A stretch of DNA of 41,013 nucleotides from JAHCIE01 sp034431435. GTDB taxonomy: Bacteria > Chloroflexota > Anaerolineae > Epilineales > JAHCIE01. The stretch lies in NCBI GenBank assembly GCA_034431435.1, contig DAOUDG010000021.1:1-41013 (forward strand), in the 5' to 3' direction. Numbering within the stretch: position 1 is the stretch's first letter; every line of letters begins with the position of its first letter. The position numbers and the translations under genes are program-made. Shown piece by piece: positions 24,278-32,828 of this stretch. The notes beneath the pieces were generated by a model, which did no database searches, was not told the DNA's origin, and saw only the letters and a program-made list of their open reading frames with translations.

Positions 24278-25207
24278 ATGGGCGACGCAGGCACTCCGCC
24301 CACTGGCAGTGAGACGGACGGCGGCGACGTTCCATTCAGGCGCGTCGCCATTATCGGCATGGGGCTGATGGGCGGCTCGCTGGGGCTGGCGCTGCGTGAG
24401 CGGCGGCCGGGCATCCACGTCACGGGCATCGTGCGCCGTGCCGAGCAGGTCGAGAAGTGCGTGACGCTGGGCGCGAGCCACGCGGCGACCCTGGACATGG
24501 CGGCCGGCGTGGCTGACGCCGATCTGGTGGTGCTGTCGACGCCGGTGCGGACGCTGATGGCCCAGATACCAGAGGTGGCGCGTCACATGCGGCCGGGCGC
24601 GGTACTGACCGACATGGGCAGCACCAAGGCCGCCGTCATGCGGGCCATGGCGCAGATTCCCTGGCCGATCCAGCCCGTCGGCGGCCACCCCATGTGCGGC
24701 AAGGAGGTGGCGGGGCTGGAGGCTGCCGACGCGAACCTCTATCAGGGGGCGGTATGGCCCCTGACGCCCCTGGAGCGCACCGACCCGGCGGCGACGGCGG
24801 GCGTGAAGGCGCTGGTCGAGGCGGTAGGTGGGCGGCCGGTGATGCTCGAAGCCGACCGCCACGACCGGCTGGTGGCAGCCATCAGCCATCTGCCGTATCT
24901 GTTGGCGGTGGCGCTGGTGGAGGTGGCCGACGAGGTGGCTGAGGAAGATGATCTGGTGTGGACGTTGGCCGCCAGTGGCTTTCGCGACACGAGTCGCCTG
25001 GCGGCCAGTGACCTGTCGATGATGCTGGACATCCTGGCGACCAATCGTCGCTACGTGGCCGCCATGGCGACGCGACTGCACCGACGGCTGGGTCGGCTGG
25101 TAGTGGCGCTGGAGGCGGGCGACGCCGCCGAGGCGACGGACCTGCGGCCGCGGCTGGTTGAAGCGCGCGATAGGCGCATCGCCTGGGGGCTGCGCAAGAA
25201 GGCATGA
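24278..25207 (+). CDS. tyrA: Prephenate (or arogenate) dehydrogenase
   Basis: 309 residues from ATG 24278, three bases after the aroF2 stop, so translationally coupled. It oxidises prephenate to hydroxyphenylpyruvate on the way to Tyr. An N-terminal Rossmann fold (VAIIGMGLMGGSLGLALRER), VLSTPVRTLM, TDMGSTK, the catalytic-His region PVGGHPMCGKEVAGLEAADA and the helical C-terminal dimer domain (AAISHLPYLLAVALVEVA, then ASGFRDTSRLA) are all present. There is no ACT domain, so feedback by Tyr would have to act elsewhere, for example on the attenuator. Confidence 0.94.
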   Translation: MGDAGTPPTGSETDGGDVPFRRVAIIGMGLMGGSLGLALRERRPGIHVTGIVRRAEQVEKCVTLGASHAATLDMAAGVADADLVVLSTPVRTLMAQIPEVARHMRPGAVLTDMGSTKAAVMRAMAQIPWPIQPVGGHPMCGKEVAGLEAADANLYQGAVWPLTPLERTDPAATAGVKALVEAVGGRPVMLEADRHDRLVAAISHLPYLLAVALVEVADEVAEEDDLVWTLAASGFRDTSRLAASDLSMMLDILATNRRYVAAMATRLHRRLGRLVVALEAGDAAEATDLRPRLVEARDRRIAWGLRKKA

Positions 25208-25217
25208 GGACAGTCCA

Positions 25218-25829
25218 TTGACCACCGAAGCCCTGACGCCATCCCCGCCCGCGCCCTCGCTGGCGTCGCTGTTGCGCGTCTGGTTTGGCATCGGCCTCCA
25301 ATCCTTCGGCGGCGGCGCGGTGACGCGCTACCTCATCTGGCAGGCGTCGGTCGAGCGCCACGGCTGGCTGACCGACGCCGAGTTCACCGACTACTGGGCC
25401 ATCGCCCAGGTCGCGCCGGGCATCAATCTCCTGGCGCTGACGGTCCTCATCGGCTGGCGAGTGGCGCGGGCGGGTGGGGTGGCCGCGTGTCTGTTCGGCC
25501 TGCTGCTGCCTAGCGTCGTGATTACCATCGCCCTGACCGCCATCTACGCCCAGGTCCGGGGGCTGGCGGGCGTGCAGTCGGCGCTGCGAGGCATCATCCC
25601 GGCCACGGTGGGCATCAGCGTGTTGCTGATGTGGCGGCTGGCCGCGCCCCTGTACGCCGACAGCCGCCGCGAGGGGCGGGCCAGCATGATTCTTAGCGTG
25701 GTGGTGGTCGGGGCGGCGATAGTTCTCAGCATCTACCAGCCGATTCCCATCTTTGTCACCCTCATCCTGGCGGGCATGGTGGGCGCGTTGACCCACTGGC
25801 TGTGGGCGCGTGGGGCGCGGCGAGGCTAG
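25218..25829 (+). CDS. CHR-family transporter, N-terminal half protein
   Basis: 203 residues; TTG 25218 chosen because GAGGA lies 8 bases upstream, since longer versions run into tyrA. One CHR domain: LLRVWFGIGLQSFGGGAVTR, the cytoplasmic WLTDAEFTDYWAIAQVAPG and about six membrane helices. It makes a heterodimeric transporter with the next gene, which begins 4 bases after its stop. Short-chain CHR pairs are described as chromate exporters, but here the pair is buried between tyrA and aroA in a biosynthetic operon, which argues for a different or additional substrate. Confidence 0.88.
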   Translation: MTTEALTPSPPAPSLASLLRVWFGIGLQSFGGGAVTRYLIWQASVERHGWLTDAEFTDYWAIAQVAPGINLLALTVLIGWRVARAGGVAACLFGLLLPSVVITIALTAIYAQVRGLAGVQSALRGIIPATVGISVLLMWRLAAPLYADSRREGRASMILSVVVVGAAIVLSIYQPIPIFVTLILAGMVGALTHWLWARGARRG

Positions 25830-25832
25830 GCG

Positions 25833-26342
25833 ATGGACCAGCTGACTCTCTTCCTGCTGTTCCTCAAGGCGTCGTTTCTGTCCACGGGCGGCACGGGCAA
25901 CCTCCCCATCCTGTACACCGACCTCATCGCCCGTGGCTGGGCGACGGAGCGGCCCTTCGCCGAGGCGCTCATCATCGGCCAGATTACGCCGGGGCCGACG
26001 GGACTGTGGGTCATCAGCTTCGGCTATCTCATCGACGGCGTGCCTGGCGCGCTCATGGCGGCGGTCGCCATCGCCATTCCACCCCTGGCCGTGCTGCTGG
26101 TTGCCGTCCTGTACCAGCGGCATGGCGACCACCCGGCCATGTCCGGCTTCATTCGCGGCCTCAGCCTGGCCGTGGTGGGCATCTTTGCCGTCGTGCTCGT
26201 CGACATTCTACGCGGCAACGGCCTCGGCGCGGGCGCGCTGCTGATTGCTGCCGCCGCGCTGGGCCTGGCGCTGACCAACCGCATCCCCGTCATTGCCATC
26301 ATCGGCCTGGCTGCCGTCGCCGGGATGATCATCTATCGCTGA
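25833..26342 (+). CDS. CHR-family transporter, C-terminal half protein
   Basis: 169 residues from ATG 25833. The second CHR domain of the pair: FLLFLKASFLSTGGTGNLPI, GWATERPFAEALIIGQITPG followed by PTGLWVISFGY, and four to five further helices ending in AVAGMIIYR. The QITPGPTG motif is the CHR signature. Partner of the preceding protein; together they correspond to the fused transporter at 14436-15617. Confidence 0.87.
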   Translation: MDQLTLFLLFLKASFLSTGGTGNLPILYTDLIARGWATERPFAEALIIGQITPGPTGLWVISFGYLIDGVPGALMAAVAIAIPPLAVLLVAVLYQRHGDHPAMSGFIRGLSLAVVGIFAVVLVDILRGNGLGAGALLIAAAALGLALTNRIPVIAIIGLAAVAGMIIYR

Positions 26343-26344
26343 TT

Positions 26345-26373
26345 TTGACAGTGCGTGTCTCTCCGCCTAGAGT
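26345..26373 (+). promoter_or_regulatory. Possible internal promoter before aroA
   Basis: -35 TTGACA (26345-26350, perfect), 17-base spacer, -10 TAGAGT (26368-26373, 4 of 6), placed in the only sizeable gap (57 bases) inside the second half of the operon. It would uncouple aroA-aroE from the attenuator. Confidence 0.45.
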
Positions 26374-26399
26374 CTTTCATACCAGGCCCCGGAGCTACA

Positions 26400-27701
26400 A
26401 TGCAGAGTCTCCGTATTCGTCCCGGCCGCCCGCTGGTTGGGCAGACACCCGTGGACGGCGACAAGTCCATCTCCCACCGCGCCGTGCTGCTTGGCTCCCT
26501 GGCCGAGGGCACGACCCGCATCCGTAACTTCCTGCCCGCCAACGACTGCCTGACCAGTATCGCCATCGTTCGCGCGCTGGGCGCGACCGCCGAGGTTCAC
26601 GGCCCCACTGACGTCAGCGTCCACGGCGTCGGCGGCTGGCGCGAGCCTGAAGCGGTACTCGACTGTGGCACATCGGGGACGACGGTGCGCCTGCTGGCGG
26701 GATTGGTGGCGGGGCAGCCTTTCACATCGGTACTGAGCGGGGCGGCCCAACTGCGGCGGCGGCCGATGGGCCGCGTCGTGACCCCGCTACGACAGATGGG
26801 CGCGACTTTCATGGGGCGGGGCGGCGATACGTTGTTGCCGCTGGCGGTACGCGGCGGCGGGTTGCAGGGCATCACCTACACCCTGCCCGTGGCAAGCGCG
26901 CAGGTGAAGTCGGCGGTGCTGCTGGCGGGGTTGTTCGCCGCGGGGCCGACGACTGTGATCGAGCCAGCCGCGACGCGCGACCACACCGAGCGGATGCTGA
27001 GCGCGATGGGGGCGAACGTGCGGCGCGAGGGGGATGCTGTGACGGCGCTGCCGCTCGGCGCGCCACTGCGGCCACTGGACATAATGGTGCCAGGCGACAT
27101 CTCGTCGGCGGCCTTCCCGCTGGTTGCAGCGGCCCTGGTTGGGGGATCGGACGTGGGGCTGCTGGCGGTGGGGGCGAATCCGACCCGCACTGGCCTCCTG
27201 GACGCCCTGGGCAGCATGGGGCTACGCCCGTCGTGCGCCTTCGGCGAGGCGGCAGGGGAGCCGATTTTTGACATCGCGGTGCGCGCCGCACCCCTCCAGG
27301 CCGCTGAGATCGGCGGCGCGCTCATCCCGCGTCTCATCGACGAGCTGCCCATCCTGGCCGTGGCCGCCACGCAGGCGCATGGCTCGACGCTCGTTCGTGA
27401 CGCCCAGGAGTTGCGAGTCAAGGAGACCGACCGCATCGCTACGACGGCGGCGGAACTGCGTAGACTGGGTGCGCGCATCGAGGAGACTCCCGACGGCTTC
27501 CGCGTCGACGGACCCACGACGCTGCGCGGCGCGACGGTGGAGAGCCACGGCGACCATCGGCTGGCGATGGCGCTGGCTGTCGCCGGGCTGGCCGCCGAGG
27601 GCGAGACTATCGTCCGGGATACCGAGTGCATCGCCGACTCGTTCCCGAACTTCGTGGCCGTGATGCGCAGCCTGGGCGCAGAGATAGAGGTGGTGACCTA
27701 G
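26400..27701 (+). CDS. aroA: 3-phosphoshikimate 1-carboxyvinyltransferase (EPSP synthase)
   Basis: 433 residues; ATG 26400 with GGAG 6 bases upstream. It joins PEP to shikimate-3-phosphate. Motifs in order: DKSISHRAVLLGSLA (21-35), LPANDCLTS, CGTSGTTVRLLAG, QVKSAVLLAGL, DISSAAFPLVAA, PRLIDELPILAVAA, ELRVKETDRIA and DHRLAMALAVAGL. The enzyme is complete. Upstream gap holds a possible internal promoter; aroE starts one base after its stop. Confidence 0.96.
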   Translation: MQSLRIRPGRPLVGQTPVDGDKSISHRAVLLGSLAEGTTRIRNFLPANDCLTSIAIVRALGATAEVHGPTDVSVHGVGGWREPEAVLDCGTSGTTVRLLAGLVAGQPFTSVLSGAAQLRRRPMGRVVTPLRQMGATFMGRGGDTLLPLAVRGGGLQGITYTLPVASAQVKSAVLLAGLFAAGPTTVIEPAATRDHTERMLSAMGANVRREGDAVTALPLGAPLRPLDIMVPGDISSAAFPLVAAALVGGSDVGLLAVGANPTRTGLLDALGSMGLRPSCAFGEAAGEPIFDIAVRAAPLQAAEIGGALIPRLIDELPILAVAATQAHGSTLVRDAQELRVKETDRIATTAAELRRLGARIEETPDGFRVDGPTTLRGATVESHGDHRLAMALAVAGLAAEGETIVRDTECIADSFPNFVAVMRSLGAEIEVVT

Positions 27702-27702
27702 C

Positions 27703-28551
27703 ATGCCCATCACCGGGCGGGCAAAACTGACGGGGGTGGTAGGGTGGCCGGTGGCGCACAGCCTGTCGCCGGCCATGCACAACGCGGCGTTTCAGGCGCT
27801 GGGGCTGGACTGGGTCTACGCGCCCTTCGCCGTGCCGCCGGAGCGACTGGCCGACGCGGTGCGCGGGCTGGTGGCCCTGGGTTTCGTGGGCGCGAACTTC
27901 ACCATCCCCCACAAGCTGGCGGTCATGGACCTGGCGGACAAGGTGTCGCCGGCGGCCCGCGCGATTGGCGCGGCGAACACGCTGGTGTTCGGCGACCGTA
28001 TCGCCGCCGACAACACGGACTGGAGCGGCTTCCTGCGCTCGCTGCATGACGTGGGCTGTGACCCGGCCGGACAGCGCTGCCTCGTGCTGGGGGCGGGCGG
28101 CGCGGCGCGTGCCGTCGTGTACGCCCTGGCGTCGGTAGGCGCGGATGTCGTGGTGCTCAATCGCAGCGCTGAGCGGTCGGCCGCGTTGCTGGCCGACCTG
28201 GGCCAGCTGTTCCCCGCTGCCCGCCTGCGGTCGCTGCCCCTGGCCGCGCTGGCCGACGAGGCGGCGGCGCAGCCATATCTCGTCGTCAACACCACCTCGC
28301 TAGGTATGGTTCCGCGCGTCGAGACGTCGCCCTGGCCGAGCGATGTCCCCATCCCGCCCGACACCACAGTCTACGACCTGGTGTACAATCCGCTGGCGAC
28401 GCGCTTCCTACGCGAGGCGAAGGCGTCGGGGGCGCGGGCCGTCGACGGGCTGGGCATGCTGGTTCACCAGGGGGCGATTGCCTTTGAGACGTGGACCGGT
28501 GTCGCCGCGCCGACGGACGTGATGTACAAGGCGTGTCTGGCGTACCTGTAG
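27703..28551 (+). CDS. aroE: Shikimate dehydrogenase
   Basis: 282 residues from ATG 27703, overlapping the aroA reading context (stop TAG 27699-27701). NADP-dependent reduction of 3-dehydroshikimate. Substrate-domain motifs GWPVAHSLSPAMHNAAF and NFTIPHKLAVM (catalytic Lys), ANTLVFGDRIAADNTDWSGF (catalytic Asp), and the cofactor loop VLGAGGAARAVVYAL; end motif GLGMLVHQGAIAFETWTG. Complete and of ordinary length. Confidence 0.96.
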   Translation: MPITGRAKLTGVVGWPVAHSLSPAMHNAAFQALGLDWVYAPFAVPPERLADAVRGLVALGFVGANFTIPHKLAVMDLADKVSPAARAIGAANTLVFGDRIAADNTDWSGFLRSLHDVGCDPAGQRCLVLGAGGAARAVVYALASVGADVVVLNRSAERSAALLADLGQLFPAARLRSLPLAALADEAAAQPYLVVNTTSLGMVPRVETSPWPSDVPIPPDTTVYDLVYNPLATRFLREAKASGARAVDGLGMLVHQGAIAFETWTGVAAPTDVMYKACLAYL

Positions 28552-28587
28552 GGGACCGAGGACAGGCAACAGGGAACAGCAGGCGGC

Positions 28588-29244
28588 ATGACGACTACCA
28601 CAATCTTCCTTATCCGCCACGGTGAGACGGACGCCAATCGCAATCAGGTCTACCAGGGGCAAGCGGGGCATGGGCTGAACGCCCTGGGGCGCGAGCAGGC
28701 CCTGCGGCTGGGCGCGCGCCTGGCCGATGTCGGCGTGCGGTTCGATGTCCTGTACTCGTCGGACCTGGCGCGCGCCTTCGAGACGGCCGAGGTGGTGGGC
28801 GATTGCCTGCGCGTGACGCCCATACCGGAGCCAGGGCTGCGCGAGATCTACCTGGGAACGTGGCAGGGGTTGAGCCACACCGACGTGGAAGCACAATTCC
28901 CCGCCGAGGTGGCCGCGTGGCGGCGTGGCGAGGATGTCCGCCGCGGCGGCGGCGAGAGTTACGCCGACTTGCAGGCGCGCATGCTGGCAACGCTGGACCG
29001 CCTGGCCGTGGGGCACGCGGGCGGCATGGTGGGTGCGGTGTCCCACGGCGCGGCGATCAAGCTCTTCATCGCTGCCGTGCTGGGCATCCCCATGACCCAC
29101 CTGCGCCACTACCACGTCGTCGTCAACACGGCGGTGACGGTCGTCAGACGGGTCGAGCGCGGGCCGTGGGAGGTGCTGGTGTGGAACGACGCGCGCCACC
29201 TGCCGGGTGACCCGTTGGGCGGCGCGCTCATCGAGGACGCTTAG
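28588..29244 (+). CDS. Histidine phosphatase family protein (phosphoglycerate-mutase-like)
   Basis: 218 residues from ATG 28588. The phospho-acceptor H11 lies in FLIRHGETDANRNQVYQG, with the second His (H153) in AVSHGAAIKLF; R62 and E86 complete the pocket. Length and spacing are those of the cofactor-independent-of-glycolysis GpmB/CobC-like phosphatases rather than true mutases. Last gene of the aro operon, 36 bases after aroE; a role in the pathway is possible but unproven. Its 3' end overlaps the convergent protease gene by 4 bases. Confidence 0.85.
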   Translation: MTTTTIFLIRHGETDANRNQVYQGQAGHGLNALGREQALRLGARLADVGVRFDVLYSSDLARAFETAEVVGDCLRVTPIPEPGLREIYLGTWQGLSHTDVEAQFPAEVAAWRRGEDVRRGGGESYADLQARMLATLDRLAVGHAGGMVGAVSHGAAIKLFIAAVLGIPMTHLRHYHVVVNTAVTVVRRVERGPWEVLVWNDARHLPGDPLGGALIEDA

Positions 29245-31508
29245 TCGCTGGACTGGGCAATCAGCGGCAGGAAGACATGCTCCGGGCGGGGGATGCGCGC
29301 CAGAGCGTCGGCGGCCGCCACGTCCAGCTTGCCCGCCCCCCAGCGCGGGTTGGGGGTAGCGCCCGTCCAGCTATCGCGGCGCGCGCCGGCCATGAGCAGG
29401 GCGCGCAGGGCGGGCAGGTTGAGGGTTGGGTCGCCTTGCAGCAGGAGCGCCGCCGCGCCCGCCACGTGAGGCGCGGCCATGCTGGTCCCCTGGTTGGCGA
29501 AATGGCGACCGCCCGGCGCAAGCAGGCTGAAGGGGCGCGGCGCCCACGCCGACAGGCTGGAGACGACGGGCTGGCCGGGTGCGACGAGGTCCGGCTTGAG
29601 GCGGCCGTCGCGGGTGGGGCCGTCACTGGAGAAGGCGGCCAGCGCGCCGGCCGGCCAGCCGACGCTGTGCAGTCCACCGTCGGCGGCGGGCCAGTCGGCG
29701 CGCGAAGTGTACGCGCCCACCGTCAGCGCGCCGCGCGCCGTGCCCGGCATGCTGACTCGCATGCCGCGCTCGACGCCCGTGGTCCAGCCCGCGCCGGGGC
29801 TGGTGGCCCAGGCGTCGACTCGCGTGGGGCGCTCGTCGTCGCCGACCACGACGAGCGCCCACGGCTCACCTGACGGCAGATTGTAGAAGTAGGCCTGGAC
29901 CTCGTACGCGCCGCTCAGGGGGTGTGGGCCGCCCCAGAGCAGGCATGCCTCGGCCCCGCCTTCGACGAGCCAGCAGCCACCGCCGCCGCTCGCATCCACC
30001 CAATCGCCGACGGCCCCGCTCGGCTGACGTACACCCACCCGCACCCGCCCGTTGAACCACATGTCCGCGACGAAGGAGCCGCTGCCGGGCGCGGTGAAGC
30101 CCAGGTCGGCGCTCTGGCCGCGCGCCACGCTGGCGGCGGCATGGCTGTCGGCCTGGCCGTCGTTACCGGCCGAGACCGTCACGGCCCGGCCGCGTTTGTC
30201 CGAGGCCGTCAGGGCGTCAATGGCGATCTCGTTGGCGGCCGTGCCGTCGTGGGGGCCAAAGGGCGTGCCGAGGCTCATGTTGATGACGAAGGGCTGGCCG
30301 CGCTGGGTGGCGAAAGCCTCGACGAAAGCCAGGGCGGCGATCTGGTCGCTCTCATAGAAGCCGCCGTCGTCGTGGCGCGTCGCCTTCACGGCCACGATGT
30401 CGGCGGCCGGAGCCACGCCCGCATAGCGGCCGGGTGGCGCGCTACCCAGCCCGTTGCCGGCCGCCGTGCCTGCCACATGCGTGCCGTGCCCGACGCGGTC
30501 CATCGCCCGCACGGGCTGATTGAGGTGCAGCATCCAGCCGCTGACACGACCCTCGTCGCGGGGAAAGAGATCGGCGGCCTGGAGACGCCACACGCCGCGC
30601 GCTGGGCGCCCTTCCCAGCCGCTGACCTCGAAGGTGGCGTACACATCGGTCCCGCCCACCGCGACCTGGGTTGGCAGGAGATCGCGCTCGTCACCCCAGG
30701 GGGCCATGAGCCGCAGCCGCAGATCGCTGCGATAAGGGTGCTGGATGCGGACGGAGACGGCCAGCGAGCGAACCGCCGCCTCGTCGAAGACCTCCAGGGG
30801 CAGGACTATGCCGTCTGGCGCGTTGTCGGGGATAGCGCCGCCGCCGCCCATAAGGGCCAGCCCGGCGTCGGTCAGCCCCGCATTGATCTCGTCCTCGGTG
30901 TACAATCGTCCGCCGTAGGCCGAGCCGTCGAGGTTGCCATCGCCGTCGCGGTCGCCGGGGTCACTCATGTCGAGGAAGGCTTTCAGGCGCGTGCGGCCCT
31001 GGTCGTCGATGAAGTCGGGGTGCGTCCAGTCGATGCCGGTGTCGATGATAGCGACGATGACGCCCTGCCCGCTGCGACCGGCGTCGTGAATGAGGGGCGC
31101 GCCAGTCTGGGCCACGCTGACATCGTTGTGGGTCTCGGCCGGCCGGTCGGCGCGAACGTAGCGCACGCCTGGGGCGTCAGCCAGGTCCTTGAGCGCGCCA
31201 AGAGGAGTCGTCACCACCGCCACGTCGCCAACCCGAGCGCGGAGGCGCGCCGAGGTGGGCAGCCACGCCGACGGGTCAGCGCCGGGGTCGAGGTGGACCA
31301 GAACGGACACACTCTCGGCGGCGGACTCGGTGAGGAGGCGCGCCGCCTTGAGGTCCTTGCGGAATGTCGGCCCCGGCGTCGCCTGGCCGAGGGCTACTCG
31401 TAGCGCGGGGTCGAGGCGGTCGGGTGGGGCGGCGCGGCCTCGCGGCGGCGCGACGGCCAGGGCAAACAGGACGATGATCAGGAGCGGCCAGAGGCGTCGG
31501 TGTTTCAA
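29241..31508 (-). CDS. Secreted S8 subtilisin-like protease with internal P-domain-like insert
   Basis: 755 residues, TTG start at 31508. A signal peptide (about 1-26, ending GRAAP) and a propeptide-like region to ~140 come first. Catalytic triad: D156 in VAIIDTGID, H341 in GHGTHVAGT, S676 in QGTSMAAPHVAG, with the oxyanion Asn in SAGNDGQ (N449). Between Asp and His, residues ~222-332 look like a proprotein-convertase P domain: LAVSVRIQHPYRSDLRLRLM, APWGD, GVWRLQAADLFPRDEGRVSG, WMLHL. P domains normally follow the catalytic domain. A further insert (~470-560) precedes the Ser. Extracellular degradation is the likely role. Confidence 0.88.
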   Translation of the reverse strand: MKHRRLWPLLIIVLFALAVAPPRGRAAPPDRLDPALRVALGQATPGPTFRKDLKAARLLTESAAESVSVLVHLDPGADPSAWLPTSARLRARVGDVAVVTTPLGALKDLADAPGVRYVRADRPAETHNDVSVAQTGAPLIHDAGRSGQGVIVAIIDTGIDWTHPDFIDDQGRTRLKAFLDMSDPGDRDGDGNLDGSAYGGRLYTEDEINAGLTDAGLALMGGGGAIPDNAPDGIVLPLEVFDEAAVRSLAVSVRIQHPYRSDLRLRLMAPWGDERDLLPTQVAVGGTDVYATFEVSGWEGRPARGVWRLQAADLFPRDEGRVSGWMLHLNQPVRAMDRVGHGTHVAGTAAGNGLGSAPPGRYAGVAPAADIVAVKATRHDDGGFYESDQIAALAFVEAFATQRGQPFVINMSLGTPFGPHDGTAANEIAIDALTASDKRGRAVTVSAGNDGQADSHAAASVARGQSADLGFTAPGSGSFVADMWFNGRVRVGVRQPSGAVGDWVDASGGGGCWLVEGGAEACLLWGGPHPLSGAYEVQAYFYNLPSGEPWALVVVGDDERPTRVDAWATSPGAGWTTGVERGMRVSMPGTARGALTVGAYTSRADWPAADGGLHSVGWPAGALAAFSSDGPTRDGRLKPDLVAPGQPVVSSLSAWAPRPFSLLAPGGRHFANQGTSMAAPHVAGAAALLLQGDPTLNLPALRALLMAGARRDSWTGATPNPRWGAGKLDVAAADALARIPRPEHVFLPLIAQSSD

Positions 31509-31615
31509 GGCTGAGGTTTCTCGATGCTGGCGGCGATGGAGTGTGCGTTCGCCAGCGCGCCGCCACAGCCGCCAACGGGTGTCGCTCCGGCGTCGAGAAT
31601 CACGGCGTCACGCAC
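31505..31615 (-). pseudogene. Thiolase N-terminal remnant (short ORF)
   Basis: A 36-codon frame from GTG 31615 to TGA 31507-31505 begins MRDAVILDAGATPVGGCGGA. The spacing of V-I-x-x-A-x-x-T-P-V-G-x-x-G-G-A-L is that of the first strand and loop of acetyl-CoA acetyltransferases (usual form AVIV.A.RTPIG.FGGAL). It stops after the first helix, far short of the ~390 residues of a thiolase. It starts 5 bases after the flavin reductase stop and ends inside the start of the protease gene. Confidence 0.4.
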
Positions 31616-31619
31616 CTGT

Positions 31620-32102
31620 TCACCCGAAATAGCGGAAACCGGCCTCGGCCATCGTCAGTGGCTGGCCCTCGCGGTTCAGTCCCACCTCGACAACCTCAGC
31701 CACCAAGACGACGTGATCGCCAGCCGGCAGGCTGCCCAGGACGCGGCACTCCAGCCAGGCCAGGGCGTCGTCCAGGAGGGGCGCGCCAGTAGTTGGGCCA
31801 GGCCGCCAGGCGATGCCGGCGAGCTTGTCCGGCTTGCGGGCGCTGGCGCGACCGAGCTGCCCCGCCAACTCACGCTGGCCGCTGGCGAGGACGTTCAGGG
31901 CGAAGACGCCCGAGGCCTCAATGACGCGGCGGCTCTGGGAATCGGCTTCGACGGCCAGCATGACCATCGGCGGCTCGAAGCTGGCCTGGGACAGCCAGTT
32001 GGCGGTCATGGCCGACACCTCGCCCTGCTGGGTGGCGGTGACGGCGAACAGGCCGTAGGTGAACATGCGCAGCACACTCTTCTTGGTGGTTTCATCCATC
32101 AT
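31620..32102 (-). CDS. Flavin reductase-like (FMN-binding split barrel) protein
   Basis: 160 residues; ATG 32102 was chosen for the GAGG 6 bases upstream; a second ATG follows directly. The fold is seen in FTYGLFAVTATQQGEVSAMT, ANWLSQASFEPPMVMLAVEA, SGVFALNVLASGQRELAGQL and GDHVVLVAEVVEVG. Such proteins bind FMN and reduce it with NAD(P)H, or supply reduced flavin to a monooxygenase. The methyltransferase gene lies 10 bases upstream in the same operon. Substrate partner unknown. Confidence 0.85.
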   Translation of the reverse strand: MMDETTKKSVLRMFTYGLFAVTATQQGEVSAMTANWLSQASFEPPMVMLAVEADSQSRRVIEASGVFALNVLASGQRELAGQLGRASARKPDKLAGIAWRPGPTTGAPLLDDALAWLECRVLGSLPAGDHVVLVAEVVEVGLNREGQPLTMAEAGFRYFG

Positions 32103-32112
32103 GCTGACCTCA

Positions 32113-32718
32113 TTATTTGACGGCAATGCCCATGATATGGGAACCCACGATGGGCGCATCGATACGGAAGTGGCGCAGGTCGACGGTGGAGAAGCCCGCC
32201 TGCTGGATGACGCGCCACGTCTCGCGGTTGGGGTGGCAGCCGTCGCCCACCGGCGTCCAAAGCGGCTGCACGACGTCCTGCACGCGGCGGGTGGCGCTAC
32301 CGTCCGGCGCGGCGACGTGCTCCACGAACACGAAGCGGCCGCCGGGGCGTAGAATGCGTAACGCCTCGCGCAGGGCAGCGGCCGGCTCCGCGACGGAACA
32401 CAGGACAAGCGTACTGACCACGGCATCCGCACTGGCGTCGGGTAGGTCGATCGCTTCGGCGCGCTGGCCGCGTAGCTCAACCGTCCGCCCGAGGTGGGCG
32501 GCTCGATCACGCAGATAGCCGTGCATGTAGGGGTTTGGCTCGATGCCAATCCAGCGCACGTCGGGGTGGAAGTAGGGCAGGTTGGAGCCGACGCCCGGCC
32601 CGATCTCGACAACCGTGCCTCGCAGATTGGCGAGCAACTCGCGCTTGCGGTCAGCGGTGCGGGCGTCGATGCGTCGATTGGAGTGGGCCAAGGCCCAGGC
32701 GAAGAAGCGCTTGTACAT
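32113..32718 (-). CDS. Class I SAM-dependent methyltransferase
   Basis: 201 residues from ATG 32718. Motif I is VVEIGPGVGSNLPYF, followed by the acidic end of strand 2 in WIGIEPNPYM, motif II-like ADAVVSTLVLCSVAEP and motif III LRILRPGGRFVFVEHVAAP. The N-terminal FFAWALAHSNRRIDARTADRKREL and the C-terminal PIVGSHIMGIAVK resemble the methyltransferase-11 / METTL7-like group that acts on small or lipid substrates. No substrate can be named. Confidence 0.88.
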   Translation of the reverse strand: MYKRFFAWALAHSNRRIDARTADRKRELLANLRGTVVEIGPGVGSNLPYFHPDVRWIGIEPNPYMHGYLRDRAAHLGRTVELRGQRAEAIDLPDASADAVVSTLVLCSVAEPAAALREALRILRPGGRFVFVEHVAAPDGSATRRVQDVVQPLWTPVGDGCHPNRETWRVIQQAGFSTVDLRHFRIDAPIVGSHIMGIAVK

Positions 32719-32760
32719 GGGCGAAGTCTAGCACGCGTGGAGATGGGGAGCAAAAAGAGC

Positions 32761-32789
32761 TTGTGCCGGTTCCCCGCGCGCGGTATAAT
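32761..32789 (+). promoter_or_regulatory. malQ promoter
   Basis: -35 TTGTGC (32761-32766), 17-base spacer and a perfect -10 TATAAT (32784-32789). The predicted start near 32796 gives a ~33-base leader to the malQ ATG. Confidence 0.6.
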
Positions 32790-32828
32790 TCAGCCGCGCC
32801 CTGGCCTATCCTACCTCAAGAGGCTGCC

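Noticed and set aside
23174..25291. 705-codon minus-strand ORF opposite aroF2 and tyrA.
   Set aside because: Composition (His/Arg/Gln/Val-rich, no domain) is that of a mirror frame of real genes.
29922..31403. 493-codon plus-strand ORF opposite the subtilase.
   Set aside because: Shadow of the protease gene; no start signal and no family.
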